Shown in pieces: positions 27,281-35,317 of a stretch of 64,000 bases of DNA. Source of the DNA: Verrucomicrobiota bacterium (GTDB lineage: Bacteria > Verrucomicrobiota > Verrucomicrobiia > Opitutales > Opitutaceae). The notes beneath the pieces are model-generated. The model made no database searches and was not told the DNA's origin. It worked only from the letters and a program-made list of their open reading frames with translations. The first letter of the stretch is position 1, and each line of letters starts with the position of its first letter. The stretch covers positions 1 to 64,000 of the forward strand of contig JACRKC010000122.1 of NCBI GenBank assembly GCA_016235555.1. The letters are read 5' to 3'. Position numbers and translations under genes: made by a program.

Positions 27281-28155
27281 GGGCGGACAAGGACCAGGTC
27301 GCACCACTCGCCCATCACGCGCGAGTCGGCCACGCCCCCCGGCAGCACCGATTCGAACGTCGCGCGCACCGCGGCGCGCTCGTGCGCAAGGATGCCGCTC
27401 AACACCGCGATCCCCCCGGGTGCAATGGCGCCGGCGATCTCGCGCGCGAAGCGCTGGAGGACGTCAGCCTGGATGTTGGCGAGCAGGATGTCGGCTCGCT
27501 CGCCGGCGAGGCCGGTGACGAGGTCGCCGGCAAAAAATTTCACGGCGCCGGCGAGGCCGTTGAGCGCGGCGTTTTCCTCGCTCACGCGCACCGCCTCGGG
27601 ATCATTGTCGAAGGCCGCGACATGGCGAAACCCAAGCCGCACCGCTGAGAGCGCGAGGATCCCCGAACCGCAGCCGGCGTCGACCACCCGGCCGGCCGTG
27701 CCGGACCTGGCGGCGGTTTTCACCAGCCGCTCGCAGCACAGGCGCGTCGTCTCGTGGTTGCCGGTGCCGAAGGCGAGACCGGGATCGAGCCAGAGCACGG
27801 CGTCGCCCGCGGGGAGCCGGAACGTCTCCCGCTCCCACACCGGCACCCAGTGCAAAGGCCCGAAGCGCGACGCGTGGAAGTGCGCCTTGTAGCTGTCGCG
27901 CCAGTCGGCGTCGCCGAGCGCACGCGTCACGGGCTCGCCGCGGAGCGTCACGCCGGAGGCCGCCAGCGCCGGCGCAAGTTCGGCCCACCGCGCCGAAAGT
28001 TCGGTCGCATCGGCAAAGATACCCACGATCCACGCCCGCCCGGCGATCGCGTCTTCGAGCACGCTCCAGCCGCCGATGCCGAGTTCGAGCAGGAGGTCGT
28101 CGGCCGCCTCGGCACTCGCGGCCGCTATTTCCACTTTGGTTTCAACGAGAGCCAT
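27277..28155 (-). CDS. prmA: Ribosomal protein L11 methyltransferase
   Basis: 292 residues, near the usual length. The N-terminal substrate-recognition domain includes VEIAAASAEAADDLLLELG. The SAM-binding core has LDPGLAFGTGNHETTRLCCE, VVDAGCGSGILALSAVRLG and the catalytic-domain motif DILLANIQADVL. It trimethylates lysines and the N-terminus of ribosomal protein L11 using SAM. Confidence 0.95.
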   Translation of the reverse strand: MALVETKVEIAAASAEAADDLLLELGIGGWSVLEDAIAGRAWIVGIFADATELSARWAELAPALAASGVTLRGEPVTRALGDADWRDSYKAHFHASRFGPLHWVPVWERETFRLPAGDAVLWLDPGLAFGTGNHETTRLCCERLVKTAARSGTAGRVVDAGCGSGILALSAVRLGFRHVAAFDNDPEAVRVSEENAALNGLAGAVKFFAGDLVTGLAGERADILLANIQADVLQRFAREIAGAIAPGGIAVLSGILAHERAAVRATFESVLPGGVADSRVMGEWCDLVLVRP

Positions 28156-28327
28156 GCCTGACCGTCCCGGGTCTGGCGGTCGTCGGCAATTTCATTTCGC
28201 TTCGCTCCGATCGCGGGTGGACGGCGCCGCCGGCCCGCATCCGGGCGGCCTCGCCGCGCAGACCGTCGCAGCACGGCAGGAGCCCGTGCAACGCACACCA
28301 GAGACGCGGGAGGTGCTTGGGCTTCAT
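28142..28327 (-). CDS. Possible small protein of 61 residues
   Basis: The frame runs from ATG 28327 (MKPKHLPRLWCALHGLLPCC) to a stop overlapping the prmA start by 14 bp. The first 30 codons have the GC-rich third positions expected of a real gene; the rest looks less convincing. No family recognised and no clear Shine-Dalgarno. The alternative is that 28156-28507 is non-coding. Nothing else was found in that 350-bp stretch. Confidence 0.25.
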   Translation of the reverse strand: MKPKHLPRLWCALHGLLPCCDGLRGEAARMRAGGAVHPRSERSEMKLPTTARPGTVRHGSR

Positions 28328-28507
28328 CGCGGCTGAACTGCGCATGCGCTGGCGTGAAAGACCGCCCTCCGGTGGAGCGCGGCGGAGATCGAGTGATTTT
28401 CCATCACGACACCCTGCCCGCCGCGCGTGAAGCGCATGTGAAGTGGGCATGAAATGGGAATGAAATCGGCCGGCCCACGCCCGGCGCGCCAGTCCCGCCC
28501 GCATCCG

Positions 28508-29920
28508 TCAGAACCTGCGATTCAGGGAACCTGGCAGACGGGCGCTCTGCCCTGCGGGCAACACCAGCTCGGCGCGGGCGCCACCGTCCGGGCGGTTGAC
28601 GAGCGTCACGTCGCCCCCGTGCAGGCGTGCGATCTCGCGCACGATGCTGAGCCCGAGGCCGGTGCTTTTCCGTCCGGTGTCGGGCCGCGGCAGCGAGTAG
28701 AATCGCTCGAAGAGTTTCGGCAGCGCGTAGTCGGGCACACCGGGCCCGGTGTCGTCCACCGTCAGCTGCACCCCGCCGGCGTCGGCGGACGCGAGCGTCA
28801 CCGTGACCGTGCCGCCAACCGGGGTGAACTCGAGCGCGTTGTGGACGAGGTTGGTCACGGCTTGAATCAGCAGGAATCTTTCGCCCCGCACCTCTGCCGC
28901 GCCGCCGTCGGCCACGGTCAGCGCGATTCGCCGCGCCGCGGCGGAGCCAAGCGCGCCAGCGACGACCTCCCGCGCCACGGCCCGGAGGTCGACCCCGGCC
29001 AGCTCCAGCCGGCCATGCCGCGCCTCCAGTGCCGCCAGTTCCAGCATCCGATCGATGATGCGCTGGATGCGCGCGGACTCGGCGCGAAGGTTGGCGAGGA
29101 ATTTCTCGCGGTCCGCCGGCGGCGGATTCTCTCCGAGCAACTCCGCCGCACCACGGATGGCGGCCAGCGGCGCCTTGATTTCGTGCGTCAGCGCCTGCGT
29201 ATAGCGCTCGACATAGGCCTTCCCCTCGAGCGCCGCGCGCATTTCCTCGAACGCCCGCGCCAATGCCCGGATCTCGTCCGCCCGCGAACCCGGAGCCTGC
29301 GAGGCCCGGCCGTCCCGGACCGCCTGCACGTGGGCGGTGAGCCGTTCCAGCGAATGGGTGAGCCGCTGCGCGATCCACCAGCCCGCGACCAGCATCACCG
29401 CGCAGATCGTCAGCGACGTGTAGGCCAGCTGCCATTGCGCATGGCTCACTCCTTCGGCGAAAATCGCCAGCGGCCGCCCGATTCCCACCACCCCCAGCAG
29501 TTCGCCGCGCACGCGCACCGGGGCGGCGACCCGCAGCTCGGACTCGACCAACGCGACGTTGCGCGTCGAATAGTTTTCCGAGGCCGCCCGGCCGCCACCC
29601 GTCATCGGCCACTCATAAACGCGTCCGACGTCGCGGCCTCCTGCCGAGTCGAACAGCACCCGACCATCGGGCGCGCAGGCAAACACCCGCATCAGATCGA
29701 CCCTCGGCGGCATCGCCGCCAACCGCTGCGCCCACGCGCCTTCCCCGCCCGGCCCCTCCGCCGCGTAGCCCGCGAGCAGCGCCGCCGTGTCGCCCATCGT
29801 GCGCCGCATCGCCTCGACGTAGCGCAGGCGCAGATCGCGCATGACGAAGGTCATCAACACCGCGAACCCCGCCGCCGAGGCCGCCACGTAGACGCCGAAG
29901 ATGACGGTGCGGATTTTCAC
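28508..29920 (-). CDS. creC: Sensor histidine kinase, CreC-like
   Basis: 470 residues from GTG 29920, four bases after the creB stop. TM1 is about 4-25, a periplasmic sensor domain about 30-165, TM2 about 167-185, then HAMP, HisKA with His246 (ALTHEIKAPLAAIRGAAELL) and HATPase_c (NLVHNALEFT, DDTGPGVPD, STGLGLSIVRE). Membrane topology and pairing with a CreB-type regulator fit CreC, whose signals relate to carbon metabolism. The typical third gene creD was not found here. Confidence 0.88.
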   Translation of the reverse strand: MKIRTVIFGVYVAASAAGFAVLMTFVMRDLRLRYVEAMRRTMGDTAALLAGYAAEGPGGEGAWAQRLAAMPPRVDLMRVFACAPDGRVLFDSAGGRDVGRVYEWPMTGGGRAASENYSTRNVALVESELRVAAPVRVRGELLGVVGIGRPLAIFAEGVSHAQWQLAYTSLTICAVMLVAGWWIAQRLTHSLERLTAHVQAVRDGRASQAPGSRADEIRALARAFEEMRAALEGKAYVERYTQALTHEIKAPLAAIRGAAELLGENPPPADREKFLANLRAESARIQRIIDRMLELAALEARHGRLELAGVDLRAVAREVVAGALGSAAARRIALTVADGGAAEVRGERFLLIQAVTNLVHNALEFTPVGGTVTVTLASADAGGVQLTVDDTGPGVPDYALPKLFERFYSLPRPDTGRKSTGLGLSIVREIARLHGGDVTLVNRPDGGARAELVLPAGQSARLPGSLNRRF

Positions 29921-29924
29921 CGGC

Positions 29925-30698
29925 TCACCTCGCCGCGCGCAACGAGTAGCCGATTCCGCGATGCGTCTGAATCGGATCGGCGTCGGGCGCGACCGCATGG
30001 AGCTTGGCGCGCAGCGTCTTGATGTGCGCATCGACCGTGCGGTCGAGGCTGGCGCCGGGGTCCTCCCACGCCGCGCTCATGAGCTGCTCCCGCGTGAACA
30101 CCCGGCCCGGCCGGGCCACCAACGTTTTCAGCAGGCGGAACTCGTAGCGCGTCAGCGCCAGCGGCCCGCCCCGAAACGAAATCGCACACCGCTCCTCGTC
30201 CACGACAAACCCGCCCGCCGCCCCGGCCCGTTTGTCATCCATTAGATGACAAGTCGTCATTGCCGCCCCAGAGGGAAAACCAGCCGGTTTGTCATCTAAT
30301 GGATGACAAACTCCCGCGGCCGGGCCGGCGGGGGCGCGGCGCAGGATGGCCTTCACGCGCGCGGTGAGTTCGCGCGGGCTGAACGGCTTGACCATGTAAT
30401 CGTCTGCGCCGAGCTCGAGGCCGAGCACGCGGTCGAGTTCGGCGTTGCGCGCGGTGAGAAACAAGACCGGCACGGCCGAGCGAGCGCGGATCGCTTTGCA
30501 CACGTCGAAGCCGCTGCCGTCGGGCAGTCCGACGTCGAGCACGACGAGCCTAAACGGCTTCGCCGCCAACGCCGCGAGTCCGGCGCGACCCGTCGCACAC
30601 CACTCCGGCGCGAAGCCCTCCGTCTTCAGCGCGTAAAGCAGCGTATCGGCGATCGCGGGCTCGTCTTCGATGATGAGGATGCCGGCGCCGCTTTGCAT
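29925..30698 (-). CDS. creB: OmpR-type response regulator, CreB-like, with repeat-encoded linker
   Basis: 257 residues; usual length about 230. Receiver: ILIIEDEPAIADTLLYALK, Asp55 (LVVLDVGLPDGSG), Lys in YMVKPFSP. The winged-helix domain from about 178 has LTRYEFRLLKTLVARPGRVFTR-type sequence. The extra length is residues about 130-157, encoded by the 30231-30310 TTGTCATC repeat and inserted exactly between the two domains without disturbing either. It probably stays functional, because linkers in this family vary (inference). Confidence 0.92.
   Translation of the reverse strand: MQSGAGILIIEDEPAIADTLLYALKTEGFAPEWCATGRAGLAALAAKPFRLVVLDVGLPDGSGFDVCKAIRARSAVPVLFLTARNAELDRVLGLELGADDYMVKPFSPRELTARVKAILRRAPAGPAAGVCHPLDDKPAGFPSGAAMTTCHLMDDKRAGAAGGFVVDEERCAISFRGGPLALTRYEFRLLKTLVARPGRVFTREQLMSAAWEDPGASLDRTVDAHIKTLRAKLHAVAPDADPIQTHRGIGYSLRAAR
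30231..30310. repeat. TTGTCATC twin-hairpin element inside creB (copy 2)
   Basis: Terminal inverted repeats (30231-30252 and 30289-30310) match perfectly, and each end is itself a hairpin (TTTGTCATC-CATTA-GATGACAA). The middle has CCCCAGAGGGA as in the 26370 copy. It is translated within the interdomain linker of CreB. Confidence 0.93.
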
Positions 30699-30705
30699 GA
30701 CCGTC

Positions 30706-31284
30706 TCACCTCACACTCTCGCTGAGCCGCGCGATCACCGCGGGCAACAGCGCGTGCTCGGCGGCGTGAATTTTTTGCGCGAGCGTTTCAAGCGTGTCCC
30801 CCGCCTCGATGCGCACCGCCGCCTGATCGAGGATCGGCCCGCCGTCGACCTCGAGCGTGACGTAGTGCACCGTGCAGCCGGTGATTTTCACGCCACGGCG
30901 AAACGCCTGTCCGATGCCGTCGAGCCCCGGAAAACTCGGCAGCAGGCTCGGGTGGAGGTTGATGATCTTTCCGGCGAACCCGTTCAGGAATCCCGGCTTC
31001 AGCACGCGCATGAAGCCCGCGAGCACGACGAGGTCGGGTTGCGCGCCCTGCACCGCGGCGATGAAGCGCGCCTCGCCCTCGCCTTCGAGCTTGGTCTTGA
31101 ACGGCGCCGGATCGACGAACTCCGCCGGCACGCCGAAGCGCGCCCCGAGCGCGAGGATGCCCGCGTCGGGCTTGTCCGCGAAGATCGCGACCACGCGCGC
31201 GCGGCCGAGCCGGCCCGCCTGCTGGGCTTCGAGAATCGCCGCGGCATTCGAGCCGCGACCGGAACCGAGGATGACGACGCGCAT
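30706..31284 (-). CDS. purN: Phosphoribosylglycinamide formyltransferase
   Basis: 192 residues. The N-terminus MRVVILGSGRGSNAAAILEA binds the substrate phosphate. The catalytic triad lies in INLHPSLLPSFPGLDG (Asn, His) and VTLEVDGGPILDQ (Asp). It transfers formyl from 10-formyl-THF to GAR in purine synthesis. It ends 7 bp upstream of creB. Confidence 0.96.
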   Translation of the reverse strand: MRVVILGSGRGSNAAAILEAQQAGRLGRARVVAIFADKPDAGILALGARFGVPAEFVDPAPFKTKLEGEGEARFIAAVQGAQPDLVVLAGFMRVLKPGFLNGFAGKIINLHPSLLPSFPGLDGIGQAFRRGVKITGCTVHYVTLEVDGGPILDQAAVRIEAGDTLETLAQKIHAAEHALLPAVIARLSESVR

Positions 31285-31292
31285 GGGGCGAG

Positions 31293-31544
31293 CTAGGGTT
31301 TGGTGAAATCGACGATACGGATTTTCCGCTCGGCATGATCGATCGCGAAAGTGATCATCCAGCCTTGGACGAATCGAAGGTGGTTTTCACGCCCCGCTGG
31401 GTCAGTCCAATGCGGCAAGCCAGTGGTGAACGGATGGTCCGCCATGGCCTGAAACGCTTGCACCGCCGCCCACTGCTCGTCGGCTGGCAGCTCGATCAGG
31501 CGCGTCGTCGCCGTGGCATTCAGCAGGAACTCGAACGGCCTCAT
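31293..31544 (-). CDS. Small protein, possible ParE/RelE-like toxin
   Basis: 83 residues beginning MRPFEFLLNATATTRLIELP. A helix-then-strands pattern ends FVQGWMITFAIDHAERKIRIVDFTKP, which resembles the closing beta strands of RelE/ParE-fold proteins. It overlaps the preceding small gene by 4 bp, as toxin genes do. Assignment rests on size, fold impression and pairing; no catalytic motif is certain. Confidence 0.55.
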   Translation of the reverse strand: MRPFEFLLNATATTRLIELPADEQWAAVQAFQAMADHPFTTGLPHWTDPAGRENHLRFVQGWMITFAIDHAERKIRIVDFTKP

Positions 31545-31759
31545 GAGGCCCGGCGGGCAGCCTGATTCTTGGTGATGAGTTCCTTCAACTGCTCGAGCGT
31601 GACGTATTTCCCGGCGTCGATTTCGCGGTGGGCCTGTTCGACCCGCGCACGATATTCCGGCGAAACCATCAGCTGCTGCGCGCGCATAAACTGCCACAGC
31701 TCCTCGCGGTCGACGGGCGACATGCGGGTGATTTGTTCTTTGACCTCGGCGACGGACAT
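31541..31759 (-). CDS. Small protein, possible antitoxin partner
   Basis: 72 residues, mainly helical and charged (MSVAEVKEQITRMSPVDREEL, EYRARVEQAHREIDAGKYVT). The spacing EIDAGKYVTLEQLKELI is common in antitoxins of ParE/RelE systems. A 4-bp overlap with the downstream gene gives an antitoxin-toxin order. Confidence 0.6.
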   Translation of the reverse strand: MSVAEVKEQITRMSPVDREELWQFMRAQQLMVSPEYRARVEQAHREIDAGKYVTLEQLKELITKNQAARRAS

Positions 31760-31796
31760 GGGCGCAACGTGTCAGCAGAAACGCGCCCGCGCAAGT

Positions 31797-32294
31797 TCAC
31801 ACTTCCCCCGCCGCCTTGATCCGCGCGATCAACGATGTCGTGCTGAAGCCGGGCAGGAACGGCATGAATTCGATCTGCGCCCCCACGTCCAGCAGCGCGC
31901 CGCGCTCGCCCGCATCGAGTTTCTCGAGCGTGTAGTCGCCGGCCTTGCAGTAGATGTCGGGCCGCACCGCGCGGATTTCTGCGTCGAGCCGCGGCGTGTC
32001 GAAGACAAAAACCGCGTCGACGCACGCCAGCGCCCCGAGCGCGTAGGCGCGCTGCTCCTCGCTTTGCACGGGGCGCGCCGGTCCCTTGAGTGCGCGCGTG
32101 CTCGCGTCGGAGTTGAGCGCGATGAACAGCGCGTCGCCCAACGCGCGGGCCTTTTGCAGATAGTAGAGATGCCCCGTGTGCAGCAGGTCGAAGATGCCGT
32201 TGGTGAGCACCACGCGCCGGCCGGCCGCGCGGAGTTGTTCGCGGCGCGATTTCGCTCCGGCGAGCGTCACCAATTTTGGGTTGTCGAGTGTCAC
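31797..32294 (-). CDS. rfaE2: D-glycero-beta-D-manno-heptose 1-phosphate adenylyltransferase
   Basis: 165 residues from GTG 32294; an ATG about 10 codons upstream is an alternative. The nucleotidyltransferase signature TNGIFDLLHTGHLYYLQKAR has the HxGH motif. IALNSDAST and FLPGFSTTSLI are typical of the HldE C-terminal domain as a separate enzyme. It makes ADP-heptose for LPS inner core, implying a Gram-negative envelope. The longer frame upstream runs antisense to xylF and is not real. Confidence 0.92.
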   Translation of the reverse strand: MTLDNPKLVTLAGAKSRREQLRAAGRRVVLTNGIFDLLHTGHLYYLQKARALGDALFIALNSDASTRALKGPARPVQSEEQRAYALGALACVDAVFVFDTPRLDAEIRAVRPDIYCKAGDYTLEKLDAGERGALLDVGAQIEFMPFLPGFSTTSLIARIKAAGEV

Positions 32295-32358
32295 AGCATG
32301 GCAAGCCTCACGACTCCGACTCCTGTTGTCCATTCGGTTATCCCGTCCGCCGCCCCTC

Positions 32359-33360
32359 ATGAAAACCCGCCTCGCCTCCGCGCTGCTCTTCCTCGGCTTC
32401 GCCGCCGCCGCCTTCGCCTCGAAGGAAAAACCCGTGATCGGCCTTTCGCTCGACACGCTCAAGGAGGAGCGCTGGCAGCGCGACCGCGACACGTTCACGG
32501 CCGAGGCGCAGAAACTCGGCGCCACCGTCATCGTCCAGTCGGCCAACAGCGACGACACGCGCCAGGTGCGCGACGTCGAGTCGCTCATCAGCCGCGGCGT
32601 CGACGTGCTCGTGATCGTGCCGCACAACGGCGAGGCCATGACGCGCGCCGTGAAATCCGCCAACGACGCCAAAATCCCCGTCATCGCCTACGACCGCCTC
32701 ATCAAGAACTGCGCGATCGATTACTACCTGTCGTTCGACAACGTGAAAGTCGGCGAAGCCCAGGGCAGCTACGCCGCGTCCCGCCTGCCATCGGACCGCA
32801 AGGCCCGCCTCGTCCGCATCTACGGCGCGCCCACCGACAACAACGCGAAGATGTTCAAGCAGGGTCAGGACAACATCCTCGGTCCCCTCATCAAAGCCGG
32901 CAAAGTCGAGGTGCTGCACGAGGACTGGGCGCTCGATTGGAAACCCGAGAACGGCAAGAAAATCATGAACGCCGCCATCACCAAGGCCGGCCGCACCATC
33001 GACGCCGTCGTCGTCTCGAACGACGGCACCGCCGGCGGCGCGATCCAGGCGCTGCTCGAGGAAGGCCTCGCCGGCAAAGTGCTCGTGACCGGCCAGGACG
33101 CCGACCTCGCCGCCTGCCAGCGCATCCAGCGCGGCACGCAGGCGATGACCGTCTACAAGCCGTTGAAAAACCTCGCCACCCTCGCCGCCCGCGTCGCCGT
33201 CGATGTTGCCAAGGGCAACAAACCGGCCGCCACCTCCACCCTCGACAACGGCGTGAAAAAAGTGCCCTCGATTTTCGAGAAAGTGATCTCGGTCGATCGG
33301 GACAACCTCATGAGCACCGTCGTCGCCGACGGCTTCCACAAGGCCGCGGACTTGAAGTAG
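32359..33360 (+). CDS. xylF: Sugar ABC transporter, periplasmic xylose-type binding protein
   Basis: 333 residues. Signal peptide SALLFLGFAAAAFA, then KEKPVIGLSLDTLKEERWQRD, a type I periplasmic binding fold characteristic of XylF. Ligand-site segments include VIAYDRLI, VSNDGTAGGAIQALLEEGL and VTGQDADLAACQRI. It delivers D-xylose or a related pentose to XylGH. The stop codon TAG is the first part of a GTAGGGCAGG repeat, so the original C-terminus may have been slightly different (inference). Confidence 0.93.
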   Translation: MKTRLASALLFLGFAAAAFASKEKPVIGLSLDTLKEERWQRDRDTFTAEAQKLGATVIVQSANSDDTRQVRDVESLISRGVDVLVIVPHNGEAMTRAVKSANDAKIPVIAYDRLIKNCAIDYYLSFDNVKVGEAQGSYAASRLPSDRKARLVRIYGAPTDNNAKMFKQGQDNILGPLIKAGKVEVLHEDWALDWKPENGKKIMNAAITKAGRTIDAVVVSNDGTAGGAIQALLEEGLAGKVLVTGQDADLAACQRIQRGTQAMTVYKPLKNLATLAARVAVDVAKGNKPAATSTLDNGVKKVPSIFEKVISVDRDNLMSTVVADGFHKAADLK

Positions 33361-33380
33361 GGCAGGTCTCTGACCTGCCC
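33357..33380. repeat. GTAGGGCAGG hairpin overlapping the xylF stop
   Basis: GGGCAGGTC-TCT-GACCTGCCC forms a strong hairpin directly after GTAG; the TAG (33358-33360) ends xylF. A partial second half (GGGTCGAAACCCC near 33410) follows before xylG. It may attenuate or stabilise the mRNA between xylF and xylG. Confidence 0.75.
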
Positions 33381-33433
33381 TCGACCCGCGTTGCGCCGTG
33401 CGATGGGCGGGTCGAAACCCCGCTCCACTCGTT

Positions 33434-35008
33434 ATGCCCGCTCCGCTCCTCGAAGCCCGCGCCCTCACGAAACGCTTCCCCGGCGTCACCGCGCTGAGCA
33501 ACGTCGCCTTCGATCTCCGTGCCGGCGAGATTCACGCACTCTGCGGCGAAAACGGCGCCGGCAAGTCCACGCTCATCAAGCTCCTCGCCGGCATCCATCC
33601 ACACGGCAGCTACGCGGGCGAGTTGCACGTCGACGGCCGCCCCGCCGCGTTCCGTTCGATCCGCGACGCCGAGGCCGCGGGCATCGCCGTCATCACGCAG
33701 GAGTTCGCCCTCGTCGACGAACTGAGCGTGGCGGAGAACATCTTCCTCGGCCGCGCCCCGCGCCGGGGCGTCCGCGTCGACTGGCTCGAAATGAACCGGC
33801 GCGCCGCCGCGCTCCTCGCCGACTTCGGCCTCGCCATCAACCCCGAGACGCCCGTGCGCGAACTCGGCATCGGCCAGAAGCAGCTCGTCGAAGTCGTGCG
33901 CGCGATGGACAAAGAATCCCGTGTGCTCGTGCTCGACGAGCCCACCGCCGCGCTCACCGAGCAGGAGGTCGCCGTGCTGCTCGACCACCTGCGCCGCCTC
34001 CGCGCGCAAGGCACCGCGTGCATCTACATTTCCCACAAGCTCGACGAAGTCTTCGCCATCGCGGACCGCATCACCGTGCTCCGCGACGGCGCGAGCATCA
34101 CGACCCTCGCCACCCGCGATGCCACCGTGCCGCTCGTGATCAAGCACATGGTCGGACGCGAGATCGCGGATATGTTTCCGAAAAGGTGGAGCGCGTTGAC
34201 CCCAACGCGCTTTCCCGCATCGCACCCCGCCCAGCGCGTTGGGGTCAACGCGCTCCACCCGCTTCGCGTTTCCCACCTCTCCGTCGCGCCCGAGGCCGGC
34301 TCGCCACCCTTCCTCCGCGACATCTCTTTCGAACTCCGCCCCGGCGAAGTGCTCGGCTTCGGCGGGCTGATGGGCGCGGGCCGCACGGAATTGCTCATGC
34401 ACCTCTTCGGCGCCTGGGGCCACCGGACGAGTGGCGACGTGCAATTGTGCGCCCGGGCGCACAATTCAGCCACGCCTCGTGAGTCCATCGCCCGCGGTCT
34501 GGTGCTGGTGACCGAGGACCGCAAGCGCCACGGCCTCGTGCCCGGCCAGCCCATCGGCTTCAACCTCTCGCTCTCCAGCCTCCGCCAGTTCACGCGCACC
34601 GGCCGCCTGGATCTGCCCGCCGAGCACGTGCGCAATCAACGCCTCTTCGATTCGCTCCGCATCAAGGCCCCCGACCAGCACGCGCGCGTCGGCGGCCTCT
34701 CGGGCGGCAATCAGCAGAAGGTCGTCCTCGGCAAGGCGCTCATGACCGGGCCGACCGTCGTCCTGCTCGACGAGCCCACGCGCGGCATCGACGTCGGCGC
34801 CAAGCTCGAGGTTTACGAACTCATCAACCGGCTCACCGCCGAGGGCAAAGCCGTGCTCCTCGTGTCGAGTGAATTGCCCGAACTGATGGGCATGAGCGAC
34901 CGCATCATCATGCTGCACGAGGGCGGTGTCGGCGGCGAATTCGCCCGCGCCGAATTCTCCCAGGAAAAACTTCTCGCCGCCGCGATGGGCCACGCCCGCG
35001 CCGCCTGA
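33434..35008 (+). CDS. xylG: Sugar ABC transporter ATPase with two ABC domains
   Basis: 524 residues. Domain 1 has Walker A CGENGAGKST, the signature region ELGIGQKQLVEVVRAM and Walker B VLVLDEPTAAL. Domain 2 has the degenerate Walker A (GGLMGAGRTE) usual for sugar importers, signature LSGGNQQKV and VVLLDEPTRGIDVG. Two repeat-derived segments are read in frame: 34185-34259 (25 codons, at the domain boundary) and 34443-34466 (8 codons, in domain 2 after GDVQ). Both are multiples of three and leave the motifs intact. It powers XylFH pentose import. Confidence 0.93.
   Translation: MPAPLLEARALTKRFPGVTALSNVAFDLRAGEIHALCGENGAGKSTLIKLLAGIHPHGSYAGELHVDGRPAAFRSIRDAEAAGIAVITQEFALVDELSVAENIFLGRAPRRGVRVDWLEMNRRAAALLADFGLAINPETPVRELGIGQKQLVEVVRAMDKESRVLVLDEPTAALTEQEVAVLLDHLRRLRAQGTACIYISHKLDEVFAIADRITVLRDGASITTLATRDATVPLVIKHMVGREIADMFPKRWSALTPTRFPASHPAQRVGVNALHPLRVSHLSVAPEAGSPPFLRDISFELRPGEVLGFGGLMGAGRTELLMHLFGAWGHRTSGDVQLCARAHNSATPRESIARGLVLVTEDRKRHGLVPGQPIGFNLSLSSLRQFTRTGRLDLPAEHVRNQRLFDSLRIKAPDQHARVGGLSGGNQQKVVLGKALMTGPTVVLLDEPTRGIDVGAKLEVYELINRLTAEGKAVLLVSSELPELMGMSDRIIMLHEGGVGGEFARAEFSQEKLLAAAMGHARAA
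34185..34259. repeat. GGTGGAGCGCGTTG element inside xylG (copy 1)
   Basis: 75 nt with ends GGTGGAGCGCGTTG and its reverse complement. Each end also folds as GCGTTG-GGGT-type hairpins (GCGTTGACCCCAACGC). It is read in frame as an extra linker between the two ABC domains. Copy 2 is intergenic at 48411-48487. Confidence 0.93.
34443..34466. repeat. Perfect 24-bp palindrome inside xylG
   Basis: AATTGTGCGCCC is followed immediately by its exact reverse complement. It encodes eight in-frame codons in the second ABC domain. Confidence 0.9.
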
Positions 35009-35033
35009 ACCCCCGCACCATGCCCACCTTGTT

Positions 35034-35117
35034 TGTCATTCTGCGCGCAGCGAAGAATCCCATGCGACTCCCGCTTGCGAGCATCGTGCTGGATTCTTCG
35101 CTGCGCTCAGAATGACA
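35034..35117. repeat. TGTCATTCTG inverted repeat
   Basis: The left arm TGTCATTCTGCGCGCAGCG and a right arm ending CTGCGCTCAGAATGACA are near-perfect reverse complements around a short GC-rich loop region. It is the first of two repeats filling the 309-bp gap between xylG and xylH. Confidence 0.88.
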
Positions 35118-35126
35118 GGTTCGGAA

Positions 35127-35309
35127 GTAAACATCCCCGGAGCAGGCTCCGGGGCATTTGACCAAACCATCCATCATGTCCTCCCCACGATTTCCGGCTC
35201 TGGTAGCTGCAAGCGTAAGCGAGTGGTTTCTCGTCCACTCGCTCACGCTCGCGGCTACCCCAACCATGGCGAAGCAAGCTTCGCGGTCTCGAACCCAACG
35301 AGAATGAAA
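35127..35309. repeat. Composite repeat K2 with a nested inverted repeat, upstream of xylH
   Basis: The ends match K1 (10766-11010): GTAAACATCCCCGGAGC...CTCCGGGGCATTTGACC on the left and GAAGCAAGCTTCGCGG...ACCCAACGAGAATGAA on the right. The interior differs and holds the inverted repeat at 35202-35259. The right end lies 8 nt before the GTG of xylH and so forms its leader. Confidence 0.9.
35202..35259. repeat. GGTAGC...GCTACC inverted repeat nested in K2
   Basis: The left arm GGTAGCTGCAAGCGTAAGCG and the right arm (CGCTCACGCTCGCGGCTACC) are imperfect reverse complements. It has the GTAG/CTAC ends seen in several other elements of the window. Confidence 0.85.
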
Positions 35310-35317
35310 TCCCGCTC

